DNA of 64,000 nucleotides from Pigmentiphaga sp. H8 (GTDB lineage Bacteria > Pseudomonadota > Gammaproteobacteria > Burkholderiales > Burkholderiaceae_B). Location: the NCBI RefSeq assembly GCF_003854895.1, contig NZ_CP033966.1:5929224-5993223 (forward strand), written 5' to 3'. This document shows, piece after piece, positions 15,452 to 23,200 of this stretch; position 1 is the first letter of the stretch; each line of letters opens with the position of its first letter. Made by a program: the position numbers and the translations under genes. Below the pieces are notes generated by a model, which was given only the letters and a program-made list of their open reading frames with translations, did no database searches and was not told the origin of the DNA.

Positions 15452-15888
15452 TCCCCGACCTGGCCAAGGTGGCCCGCAGCTATGGCGAGTTCCGCGCCGT
15501 GGCCGGCGTGGGTGCGATCCGCAACGAGGCGGACTACGACCGTGCCCTGGCGCTGATTGAAGCGATTCTGGATCAAACCCGCGATACCCCTGCACGGGAA
15601 GATGTGACGCACCCGCTGGCTGACTTGCTGGACCTGCTGACCGCAGCGGTGCATGAATATGAGGCCGACCACCATGCCATTCCGGCCTCATCCCCTCGGG
15701 ATGTGCTGCGCTTTCTGATGGACCAGCATGGGCTGACCCAGTCCGACCTGCCCGAGGTGGGAAGCCAGAGTGTGATTTCCGAAATCCTGGCAGGCCGCAG
15801 GATGTTCAACACCCGGCAGATTGCAGCCCTGGTCGAGCGGTTCCATGTCGGTGCGGATGCCTTCATCGAGCGTGGCGGTAAGCCCTGA
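15439..15888 (+). CDS. higA: HigA-type antitoxin with HTH domain
   Basis: A 149-residue antitoxin paired with HigB. The C-terminal half is an XRE-like DNA-binding domain (DVLRFLMDQHGLTQSDLPEV, SQSVISEILAGRRMFNTRQI) and the N-terminal half (AVIPDLAKVARSYGEF) is the likely toxin-neutralising region. The ATG lies inside the last codons of higB, giving translational coupling. HigA normally represses its own operon by binding the promoter. Confidence 0.9.
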   Translation: MEAVIPDLAKVARSYGEFRAVAGVGAIRNEADYDRALALIEAILDQTRDTPAREDVTHPLADLLDLLTAAVHEYEADHHAIPASSPRDVLRFLMDQHGLTQSDLPEVGSQSVISEILAGRRMFNTRQIAALVERFHVGADAFIERGGKP

Positions 15889-16041
15889 GCGAAGAACCGT
15901 ACTGTCCCGACGTTCAATCAATCCCTTCAATCGTCCAGCCCCTGAGCGGATTTCCCTGTAAGGCGGCCCTGATACGCGGACCGAGTTCACTCCTCTTTCA
16001 TCATTTATATGCAAACACATCCAAAAAAATACTTGTAAAAG

Positions 16042-16059
16042 AACTTGCATATGCAAGTT
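16042..16059. promoter_or_regulatory. perfect 18-base palindrome upstream of marR
   Basis: The segment AACTTGCATATGCAAGTT equals its own reverse complement. It lies 47 bases before the MarR start in an AT-rich region (about 16000-16075) that otherwise contrasts with the GC-rich genome. Size and symmetry are those of a MarR dimer operator. A partial copy of one half (TATATGCAA) is found near 16005-16013. Confidence 0.6.
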
Positions 16060-16106
16060 TATTTGTGAGTAAATAGGCCCATCGCAACCATCACGGTTCC
16101 TCCGCC

Positions 16107-16619
16107 ATGGCCTCCAGCTCGACGCGTTCCTCCCGCCGCAAGCCGGTCGATCCGGTCGATGACGAGCCGGATGCCTTCTCGGACCAGCGCAGCGAAAAGA
16201 AGACGGCCTACCTGCTGCGCCAGGTGTCCGAACGGCTGGCCATCAGCCTGACCGAGGCGCTGCGCCCCTTCAACCAGACCGCCAGCGTGTACCGGGTGCT
16301 GATCGCCCTTACCCGCCGCGACCATGCCCGGATGCGCGACCTGATCGAGCTGACGCTGGTCGAGTCGTCCACGCTCAGCCGCACCATCGGCCGGATGGAG
16401 GCGCAGGAACTGGTCACGGTCGAACAGGACGACGACGACGGCCGCGCGGTCATCATCTCCATCACCCAGGCGGGGCGCGACCTGCTCGATGCGATGCTGC
16501 CCGCGGTGTCGGCGCAGTACGAGTGGTCGGTGCACGACGTGCCGCCGGCGGACCTGGAGATCCTGCGCACCACGCTGCAGCGCATGCTGCGCAACCTGAA
16601 GATTTCCCCCATCAAGTAA
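16107..16619 (+). CDS. MarR-family transcriptional regulator
   Basis: A 170-residue MarR protein. A charged N-terminal tail (SSTRSSRRKPVDPVDDEP) precedes the winged helix: SVYRVLIALTRRDHARMRDL, the recognition region ESSTLSRTIGRMEAQELV and the wing DDDDGRAVIISITQAGR. It precedes the aminotransferase gene by 55 bases in the same direction. The perfect palindrome upstream suggests it controls itself and, by read-through, the amino-acid-related operon that follows. Confidence 0.9.
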   Translation: MASSSTRSSRRKPVDPVDDEPDAFSDQRSEKKTAYLLRQVSERLAISLTEALRPFNQTASVYRVLIALTRRDHARMRDLIELTLVESSTLSRTIGRMEAQELVTVEQDDDDGRAVIISITQAGRDLLDAMLPAVSAQYEWSVHDVPPADLEILRTTLQRMLRNLKISPIK

Positions 16620-16674
16620 GCGGCAATCCCATCAAGCAGTTCTTGCGGTCGGCCTTTCCTGGAAGGAGGCGGTC

Positions 16675-17604
16675 ATGGAAGAGCAGGGTTCACCCATCTG
16701 GATCGATGGCAAGCTGGTCGATTGGGCGGATGCGTCCGTCCATTTCGTCAGCAACAGTTTCCAGTATGGATTCGGGGTCTTCGAAGGCATACGCGCCTAT
16801 GACGGCGAGCAGGGAACCTCCATATTCCGGCTCGACGCCCACATCGACCGGCTGTTCAAGTCGGCCAAGATCATCGGGCTGGACATTCCCTACACCCGGG
16901 ACACCATCGTCGAGGCCTGCCGCGAAACCGTCGCGGCCAGCGGCCATGCGAAGTGCTATCTGCGGCCGGTGGCCTACATCGGCTACGGCGGCATGGGGCT
17001 GAACTACACGGGCTGCAAGGTCAGCGTGGGCATCGCGGTCTGGTTCTGGGGCGAATACCTGGGCCAGGGCAAGCTGGAGCAGGGCACGCGCGTCAAGACC
17101 TCGTCCTATACGCGGCATCACATCAATTCGAACATGTCCAAGGCCAAGGCCTGCGGCAACTACATGCTGTTCCAGATGGCGCGCACCGACGCGCTGCGCG
17201 GCGGCTACGACGAGGCGCTGCTGCTGGATGCCCAGGGGCACGTGGCCGAGGGCTCGGTGGAGAACGTCTTCATCGTGCGCGACGGGCAACTGATCACGCC
17301 GCCGCTGACCTACATCCTGGACGGCATCACCCGCGACTCCATCATCCAGCTGGCGCGCGGCGCGGGCCTGGTAGTGCGCGAGGAGTTCTTCACCCGCGAC
17401 GCCATGTACATCGCCGACGAGGCCTTCTTCGTCGGCACCGGCGCCGAGGTCACGCCGGTGGTGGCGCTGGACGACCGGCCCATCGGCCAGGGCGTGCCGG
17501 GACCGGTGACGCGGCGGCTGCAGTCGCTGTATTTCGATGCCGTGCGTGGACGCGACGAACGCTACGCGCACTGGGTGACCCCGGTGGCCGGCGTGCCGGC
17601 CTGA
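16675..17604 (+). CDS. ilvE: branched-chain amino acid aminotransferase
   Basis: A 309-residue class IV PLP aminotransferase, the usual IlvE length. Key features are FQYGFGVFEGIRAY (residues 29-42), the PLP-binding Lys158 in SKAKACGNYM, EGSVENVFIVRDGQLITPP and GTGAEVTPVVALD. It converts branched-chain 2-oxo acids and amino acids using glutamate. A strong Shine-Dalgarno (GGAGG eight bases upstream) fixes the start. It heads a run of genes for gamma-glutamyl transfer, peptide cleavage and amino-acid cyclisation, so this copy may serve a catabolic or modification pathway rather than primary biosynthesis. Confidence 0.88.
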   Translation: MEEQGSPIWIDGKLVDWADASVHFVSNSFQYGFGVFEGIRAYDGEQGTSIFRLDAHIDRLFKSAKIIGLDIPYTRDTIVEACRETVAASGHAKCYLRPVAYIGYGGMGLNYTGCKVSVGIAVWFWGEYLGQGKLEQGTRVKTSSYTRHHINSNMSKAKACGNYMLFQMARTDALRGGYDEALLLDAQGHVAEGSVENVFIVRDGQLITPPLTYILDGITRDSIIQLARGAGLVVREEFFTRDAMYIADEAFFVGTGAEVTPVVALDDRPIGQGVPGPVTRRLQSLYFDAVRGRDERYAHWVTPVAGVPA

Positions 17605-17609
17605 GCGCC

Positions 17610-19199
17610 ATGGATCTCGACTACGCATTGCCTTATCCGTCGCAGCGTTCGCCGGTGCTGGCGCGCAACGTGGTGTGCGCCTCGCAGCCGCTGGCGGCGC
17701 AGGCCGGGCTGCGCATGCTGCTGCAAGGCGGCAACGCCGTCGATGCGGCGGTGGCGGCGGCCATCGCTTCCACGGTGGTCGAGCCCACCGCCAACGGCGT
17801 GGGCAGCGATGCCTTCGCGGTGGTCTGGGACGGCGCGAACCTGCATGGGCTCAATGCCAGCGGCCGCGCGCCGGCCGCCTGGGAGGCGGCGCGCTTCGCC
17901 GGGGGCCAGACCATGCCGCGCCGCGGCTGGGACAGCGTCACGGTGCCGGGCGTGGTGTCGTCATGGGCGGCGCTGAGCCGGCGCTTCGGCGCGCTGCCTT
18001 TCGAGCGCCTGTTCGAGCCGGCGGTGGACTATGCGCGGCGGGGGTTCGCGGTCAGTCCGCTGATCGCCGCGCTGTGGCATCGCATCGCGCCCAACTATGC
18101 CGACCAGCCGGGTTTCGCCGAAGCCTTCCTGCCTGGCGGGCGCGCGCCGGCCGCCGGCGAGATCTTCCGCAACGCGCCGTTGGCCGGCACGCTGGAGGCC
18201 ATCGCCGCCACGGGCGGCGAGGCCTTCTACCGGGGCGCACTGGCCGAGGCCCTGGTCGCGCATGCCGCGCGCCACGGCGGCGCGATGACGCGGGACGACC
18301 TGGCGGCGCACGAAGCGCACTGGTGCGGCACGCTGTCGCAGCGCATCGGCGACGTCGACGTGCACGAGATTCCGCCCAATACGCAGGGCATCGCCACGCT
18401 GATCGCGCTGGGCATCCTGGCGCGCCACGACCCGCGGCGGCACGCGGTCGACAGCGTCGAAGCCATGCATCTGCAGATCGAGGCGATGAAACTGGCGTTC
18501 GCCGACGTCGAGGCCTTCGTCGGCGATCCGGCCTCGATGCAGATCGACCCGCGGTCGCTGCTGGCGGACGACTACCTGGATGCGCGCGCGGCGCTGATCG
18601 ATCCGGCGCGCGCCGGCGATTTCGGCGCGGGCGCGCCGCGCCAGGGCGGCACGGTCTATCTGGCCGCGGCCGACGCGGCGGGCATGATGGTCTCGTTCAT
18701 CCAGTCCAACTACGAGGGCTTCGGTTCGGGCGTGGTCGTGCCCGGCACCGGCATCAGCCTGCAGAACCGCGGCATGGGTTTCTCGCTGCGGCCCGGGCAT
18801 CCCAATCTGGTGGGGTCGCGGCGGCTGCCGCTGCACACCATCATTCCCGGCTTCGCGATGCGCGCGGGCCAGCCCGCGATGAGCTTCGGCGTGATGGGCG
18901 GGCCGATGCAGGCGCAAGGGCATCTGCAGCTGGCCGTGCGCACGCAGCTGTACGGCCAGAACCCGCAGGCTGCGTCCGACGCGCCGCGCTGGCAGGTGGT
19001 GTCGGGACGCAAGGTGCTGGTCGAGGCCGGCATGCCGGAAGCCATCGTGGCGGGCCTGCTCGCGCGCGGCCACGAAGTGCGGCGGGAATCGCCGCAGGCC
19101 GCTTTCGCGTTCGGCGGCGCGCAGTTGATCCTGCGTGGCGACGACGGCTATGTGGCGGGATCGGACCATCGCAAGGACGGCGCGGCCGTCGGCTTTTGA
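17610..19199 (+). CDS. gamma-glutamyltransferase-family Ntn hydrolase
   Basis: A 529-residue protein of the gamma-glutamyltranspeptidase family. Conserved parts include GGNAVDAAVAAAIASTVVEP (residues 40-59), the large-subunit region ending near residue 347, and GGTVYLAAAD with Thr348 at the position of the self-processing, catalytic Thr. FQSNYEGFGSG-like and LPLHTIIPGF segments follow. No signal peptide is visible, so it probably acts in the cytoplasm, unlike periplasmic GGT. The start is five bases after the aminotransferase stop. It may cleave or transfer acyl groups on an N-acylated amino acid rather than glutathione. Confidence 0.85.
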   Translation: MDLDYALPYPSQRSPVLARNVVCASQPLAAQAGLRMLLQGGNAVDAAVAAAIASTVVEPTANGVGSDAFAVVWDGANLHGLNASGRAPAAWEAARFAGGQTMPRRGWDSVTVPGVVSSWAALSRRFGALPFERLFEPAVDYARRGFAVSPLIAALWHRIAPNYADQPGFAEAFLPGGRAPAAGEIFRNAPLAGTLEAIAATGGEAFYRGALAEALVAHAARHGGAMTRDDLAAHEAHWCGTLSQRIGDVDVHEIPPNTQGIATLIALGILARHDPRRHAVDSVEAMHLQIEAMKLAFADVEAFVGDPASMQIDPRSLLADDYLDARAALIDPARAGDFGAGAPRQGGTVYLAAADAAGMMVSFIQSNYEGFGSGVVVPGTGISLQNRGMGFSLRPGHPNLVGSRRLPLHTIIPGFAMRAGQPAMSFGVMGGPMQAQGHLQLAVRTQLYGQNPQAASDAPRWQVVSGRKVLVEAGMPEAIVAGLLARGHEVRRESPQAAFAFGGAQLILRGDDGYVAGSDHRKDGAAVGF

Positions 19200-19254
19200 C
19201 TACCGCGCCACCCGCTTCCCCAAGGATGCGGCGCGGCGACAGGAGGAGCGAACA

Positions 19255-20400
19255 GTGAGCGTGCCACGGCAGGAATTCGAATCGAGGATGGCCCGCGCGC
19301 GGGCGGAAATGGCGCGCGCCGGCATGGACGGGCTGGTGGTTACCGATCCCGTGGGCTTCTACTACTTCACCGGCGAGAAGGCCAGCCCAGGCCGCCCGGC
19401 GGCCTTCGTGCTGCCGGCCGAGGGCGAACCGGCCCTGGTGAACTGGAGCGGCCCGGACATGTTCGCGCGCCTGTACCGCCGGCCGGGCAATCCCTGCGTG
19501 GCCGACCGGCGTATCTACCCCGAGGTGCCGTTCGACCGCGAGCCGGCCACCGACTGGGGGCTGCGCGACATCCTGGCCGAACGCGGGCTGCACGCCGCGC
19601 GGCTGGGCATCGAGCTGGGCAACGAACCCCGGCTGGGCCTGGGGCTGGCGGATCTCGACCGCCTGCGCGGCGAGCTGCCCGGCATACGCTGGGTCGATGC
19701 CTCGCCGGTGATCTGGGCCTGTCGCATGATCAAGTCCGAATGGGAGATCGAGCAGCTGCGGCAGGCGTGCGCGATCGGATCGCGGGCCTGGGGGCAATGC
19801 CTGGAATCCTTGGACGAGGGCGTGACGCAGCGCGCGGTCCAGCAGCGCATCATGGCCCTGTACGCCGAACTGGGCGCGGACCTGGATTCGGGGCCGCCGG
19901 TGGCGCTGGGCGCCACGGGTCCCGGCGGCGCGTTCCGGCGCGGGGACATCCTGTACCTGGACGGTGGCTGCAGCGTCAACGGCTACAAGATGGACATCAC
20001 GCGGCGCGCGGTGTTCGGCGCGCCCAGCGCGCGCCAGCAGGGCGAGCACGACGGCATGTGGGAAATCCTCTTCCAGGTGATGGAGAAGATCCGGCCCGGC
20101 GTCACGACCGCATCGGTGTTCGAGTATTCGCAGTCGCTGCTGGCCCGGACCGGCTGGACCAACTACTCGGACCATTCCGCCAAGCGCATCGGCCATGGCA
20201 TCGGGCTGGTCAACGAGCCGCCCTACATCAACGCGTTCGATACGCACGTGTTCCAGGAAGGCATGAGCATCACGCCGGAACCCAAGATCGAGACGCAGGA
20301 AGGGCTGCTGAACGCGGAAGAGCACGTGATCGTGCGCGCGCAGGGGTGCGAGATCATCTCGGGCTCCCTGGACTGGCGGCTGCACACCATTTCCCTGTGA
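19255..20400 (+). CDS. M24-family metallopeptidase (Xaa-Pro dipeptidase type)
   Basis: A 381-residue pita-bread-fold enzyme. The N-terminal creatinase-like domain (about 10-150, GMDGLVVTDPVGFYYFTGEK) is followed by the metallopeptidase domain with apparent metal ligands Asp236 (YLDGGCSVNG), Asp247 (KMDITR), His314 (GHGIGL), Glu342 (PEPKIE) and Glu355/356. It should cleave dipeptides or a related C-N bond. The start is a GTG at 19255, chosen because AGGAGG (19241-19246) lies eight bases upstream and the protein then has family length. It follows the GGT-like gene by 55 bases. Confidence 0.87.
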   Translation: MSVPRQEFESRMARARAEMARAGMDGLVVTDPVGFYYFTGEKASPGRPAAFVLPAEGEPALVNWSGPDMFARLYRRPGNPCVADRRIYPEVPFDREPATDWGLRDILAERGLHAARLGIELGNEPRLGLGLADLDRLRGELPGIRWVDASPVIWACRMIKSEWEIEQLRQACAIGSRAWGQCLESLDEGVTQRAVQQRIMALYAELGADLDSGPPVALGATGPGGAFRRGDILYLDGGCSVNGYKMDITRRAVFGAPSARQQGEHDGMWEILFQVMEKIRPGVTTASVFEYSQSLLARTGWTNYSDHSAKRIGHGIGLVNEPPYINAFDTHVFQEGMSITPEPKIETQEGLLNAEEHVIVRAQGCEIISGSLDWRLHTISL

Positions 20401-20426
20401 ACCCGCAGGCCTCGATGGAGACCGAC

Positions 20427-21413
20427 ATGCCCGCCGCCATACGCCCGCTCCTGCTGTCGGCCACCGACGTCGCGCATTGCGCGCCGCCGCTGGCCGACGT
20501 CATCCGCGTCGTCGAGGACACCTATCGCCGCGATGCGGCGGGGGAAGTCGAGGTGCCGGCCAAGGTCGCGCTGCACCCGCACGGCCCGTCGAGCTTCCTG
20601 CACGCCATGCCGGCCTGGGTGGGCGGCCAGCAGGCGCTGGGTATGAAGTGGGTGTCGTTCTTTCCGGGCAATGCCCGGCATGGCGCGCCGGACTCCAGCG
20701 CGCTGATCGTGCTGAACGATCCGCTTACCGGCGTGCCGGTGGCCATCATGGACGGGATGTGGATCACCTACGCCCGCACCGGCGCCTGCGCCGCGCTGGC
20801 GGCCAGGTATTGCGCGAACCCGGCGCCGCGCCGCGTCGGCCTGGTGGGCTGCGGCGGCCTGGGCGAGTGGTCCCTGCGCTGCCTGGCGGCGCTGTTTCCC
20901 TCGATCGCGGAAGTATTCGTGGCTTCGCAGCGCCCCGCCTCGCGGGCGGACTTCTGCGCGCGCATGGCGGGCCAGGGGCCGTGGACGCTGACGCCGGTGG
21001 ACGAGATCCGGCAGGCCGTGCAGGACATGGACATCGTGGTGTCTTCCGTGCCCAAGCTCCAGACGCATCCCATCGCGGCCGAATGGTGGTCGCCGGGCAC
21101 GGTGCTGATCCCGCTCGACATCACGGGCTCGTGGGACGACGCCACCTATGGGCGGGCCGACCGCGTGGTGTGCGACCACCGGGACAACCTGGCGCGCGCC
21201 TTCGAGCGCTACCGGCCGGGGCTGGCCATCGACGACGCCCGCGGCGTCGGCATGCAGGACATCGTGAGCGGCCGCGCCCCGGGCCGGGCCGCCGCGACGG
21301 ATCGGGTCATGGCTTTCATGACCGGCATAGGCAGCATAGACGTGGCGGTGGCGTGGGACATCTACCGCCGCGCCGACGAGCAGAACCGGGGACAGCGCTT
21401 CGACCTGGCCTAG
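20427..21413 (+). CDS. ornithine cyclodeaminase / mu-crystallin family protein
   Basis: A 328-residue NAD(P)-dependent enzyme of the ornithine cyclodeaminase / alanine dehydrogenase / ketimine reductase family. The substrate half carries SSFLHAMPAWVGGQQALGMK and YARTGACAALAARY; the Rossmann half starts with VGLVGCGGLGEWSLRCLAAL. It could cyclise, deaminate or reduce an amino acid or its imine. An ATG four codons upstream (20415) is also open, but GGAG lies seven bases before 20427. It sits 26 bases after the M24 gene and 42 before a Bug gene. Confidence 0.85.
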   Translation: MPAAIRPLLLSATDVAHCAPPLADVIRVVEDTYRRDAAGEVEVPAKVALHPHGPSSFLHAMPAWVGGQQALGMKWVSFFPGNARHGAPDSSALIVLNDPLTGVPVAIMDGMWITYARTGACAALAARYCANPAPRRVGLVGCGGLGEWSLRCLAALFPSIAEVFVASQRPASRADFCARMAGQGPWTLTPVDEIRQAVQDMDIVVSSVPKLQTHPIAAEWWSPGTVLIPLDITGSWDDATYGRADRVVCDHRDNLARAFERYRPGLAIDDARGVGMQDIVSGRAPGRAAATDRVMAFMTGIGSIDVAVAWDIYRRADEQNRGQRFDLA

Positions 21414-21455
21414 GCCCCAGCCGGCCGGGGTTTCCTTACATTCATGGGAGTTCTT

Positions 21456-22433
21456 ATGAGCAAGCCATGCAGTGGATGCCGTTTGGTCCTGGCCGTCGCC
21501 AGCCTGTCGTTCGCCGCCGCCGCCTTCTCCGCCTATCCCGAGCGGCCGGTCAAGATCGTCCTGCCCTATCCGCCCGGCGGCGGCGGGGACCTGGTGCTGC
21601 GCAACCTGCAGCAGGCCCTGGAGAAGCAGCTCGGGCAGCCCGTCATCGTCGACTACAAGGCCGGCGCGGCGGGCAACATCGGCACGCTGGACGTGGTCAA
21701 CGCCGCGCCCGACGGCTATACGCTGCTGATGGGGCCGACGAACAACTTCGTCATCAACCAGTTCCTGTTCCCGAAGATGGGCTTCGATCCGCTGGCGGCG
21801 CTGACGCCGGTCAGCCTGCTGGTCGAGCAGCCCTATCTGGTCACGATCGCGGGCGCGCTGCCGGCCCGCGACTATGCCGGATTCGCCGACTACGCCAAGG
21901 CCCATCCGGGCAAGCTGAACTACGGATCGCCGGGCGCGGGTACCGTGCCCCACGTGTCCGCGCTGATGCTGTCGGACCAGCTGGGCGCGCGCATGGTCCA
22001 TGTGCCCTATAAGGGCTCGCAGCCCGGTGTGCAGGCGCTGGTCGCCAACGACGTGCAACTGCTGATCGCCAGCTACGGCATCGTCGCCGGGCAGGTCGCG
22101 GCGGGGCGCATCCGCGCCGTGGCGGTGGCCGCCGACCAGCGGCTGCCGGCCCTGCCGCAGGTCCCGACCACGGGCGAGGTCGGCCTGCCGCCGGGCGTCA
22201 TCCTGGCCAACTGGTGGGGCATCGCGGCGCCGCGCGGCACCGACCCGGCCATCGTCGAGCGGCTGGCCGGCGCTTTCCGCGCGGCGGTCAATGATCCGGA
22301 CGTGCAGCGCAAGTTCGTCGAGCAAGGCACGCTGCCGATCGCGAATTCTCCCGCGCAGTTCGCCGGCCGTCTGCGGGACGAAGCGCGCGCCTGGAAGGAC
22401 ATCATCGCCCGGACCGGCGTGACGATAGAGTGA
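21456..22433 (+). CDS. Bug-family solute-binding protein
   Basis: A 325-residue receptor with a Sec leader (LVLAVASLSFAAAAFSA) before YPERPVKI. Family marks are LPYPPGGGGDLVLRNLQ, VDYKAGAAGNIGTLDVV, APDGYTLLMG and VPYKGSQPGVQALVAND. GGGAG five bases before 21456 selects this ATG over one four codons upstream. As last gene of the aminotransferase/GGT/M24/cyclodeaminase run it is the probable receptor for that pathway's substrate. A hairpin follows. Confidence 0.92.
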   Translation: MSKPCSGCRLVLAVASLSFAAAAFSAYPERPVKIVLPYPPGGGGDLVLRNLQQALEKQLGQPVIVDYKAGAAGNIGTLDVVNAAPDGYTLLMGPTNNFVINQFLFPKMGFDPLAALTPVSLLVEQPYLVTIAGALPARDYAGFADYAKAHPGKLNYGSPGAGTVPHVSALMLSDQLGARMVHVPYKGSQPGVQALVANDVQLLIASYGIVAGQVAAGRIRAVAVAADQRLPALPQVPTTGEVGLPPGVILANWWGIAAPRGTDPAIVERLAGAFRAAVNDPDVQRKFVEQGTLPIANSPAQFAGRLRDEARAWKDIIARTGVTIE

Positions 22434-22440
22434 AGGCGGT

Positions 22441-22465
22441 GCGATGACCCCTGGCGGGTCATCGC
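22441..22465. terminator. hairpin between convergent Bug and marR genes
   Basis: GCGATGACCC (22441-22450) pairs perfectly with GGGTCATCGC (22456-22465) around a CTGGC loop. It lies between the ends of two convergent genes, so it can serve both strands. No T-run is present. Confidence 0.6.
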
Positions 22466-22471
22466 GGCGAA

Positions 22472-23014
22472 TCAGCCCGCCGCGTCCGGATCGCGCGGCG
22501 CGCGCCGCCGTCCGCGTGGCTTGGGCCGGTAGTACAGCGTGGCCACGCCCAGCATCTTGGACAACAGCCGCAGCAGTTGTTGTCTTTCCTTGGCCGTAAG
22601 AGGCTGGACGACCTCGTCCTGAATTTCCTCCAGCATCGGCCCCAGCTGCTCGAGCAGCGCCAGGCCTTCGGCCGAGGCTTCCACGCGCTGGCGCCGGCCG
22701 TCGGGCCGGCGCACGATCAACGAGCGTTGTTCCAGCCGGGCGGCCACCTGTCCGGTGGTCGAGGTATCGAGCCCCACGATGTCGCCCAGTTCGGCCTGGT
22801 CCACACCGGGCCGTATCGAGATCGTCTTGAGCACGACGTACTGGATGGGCGTGAGGTTGAAGCGCCGGGTGATGGGCGCGAAGGCCAGCGTGGTCTTCTG
22901 CTTGGCGCGCCGGATCAGGTGCCCCGGCATGCTGTACATGACCAGCAGCGGATCGGGCTCGTCGCGCGTAGAGCCGGCGTCGGCCGGCAGTTCGTGGTCG
23001 GGTTCGGGCTGCAT
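22472..23014 (-). CDS. MarR-family transcriptional regulator
   Basis: A 180-residue MarR regulator. The winged helix contains ITRRFNLTPIQYVVLKTISI, QAELGDIVGLDTSTTGQVAA and the wing RRPDGRRQRVEAS; the C-terminus is basic (RPKPRGRRRAPRDP). GAGGAG six bases before the ATG supports the start. It is divergent from the Rieske oxygenase gene across a 186-base AT-rich region with a strong promoter, so it probably represses the oxygenase operon until an aromatic acid or metabolite binds. Confidence 0.9.
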   Translation of the reverse strand: MQPEPDHELPADAGSTRDEPDPLLVMYSMPGHLIRRAKQKTTLAFAPITRRFNLTPIQYVVLKTISIRPGVDQAELGDIVGLDTSTTGQVAARLEQRSLIVRRPDGRRQRVEASAEGLALLEQLGPMLEEIQDEVVQPLTAKERQQLLRLLSKMLGVATLYYRPKPRGRRRAPRDPDAAG

Positions 23015-23123
23015 GGAATCTCCTCGGCGGCAACGTTACCACACCCGTCGACCGAGTTTGCCTACTTATATGAACACTTATACGTGTACAAATTTATAAT
23101 TCAATATAAAACAATAGGTTATG

Positions 23124-23137
23124 GAATTCATGAATTC
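23124..23137. promoter_or_regulatory. perfect palindrome upstream of the oxygenase promoter, candidate MarR site
   Basis: GAATTCATGAATTC is self-complementary and also forms two tandem GAATTCAT units (23124-23139). It ends six bases before the -35 box at 23143. The placement suits repression by the divergent MarR protein; binding is inferred. Confidence 0.4.
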
Positions 23138-23142
23138 ATTAT

Positions 23143-23171
23143 TTGACATGTTATTTCCATCTTCTTATAGT
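23143..23171 (+). promoter_or_regulatory. near-consensus sigma-70 promoter of the oxygenase operon
   Basis: TTGACA (23143-23148), a 17-base spacer and TATAGT (23166-23171). Transcription would start near 23178, leaving a leader of about 22 bases before the ATG at 23201. This is one of the best promoter matches in the window. Confidence 0.75.
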
Positions 23172-23200
23172 GTTCGCATGCTAGAACCCAGGGGATGAAA

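Noticed and set aside
20223..23042. 939-codon minus-strand frame across the cyclodeaminase and Bug genes
   Set aside because: Crosses several well-supported genes and is Arg/Gly/Ala-rich with no motif.
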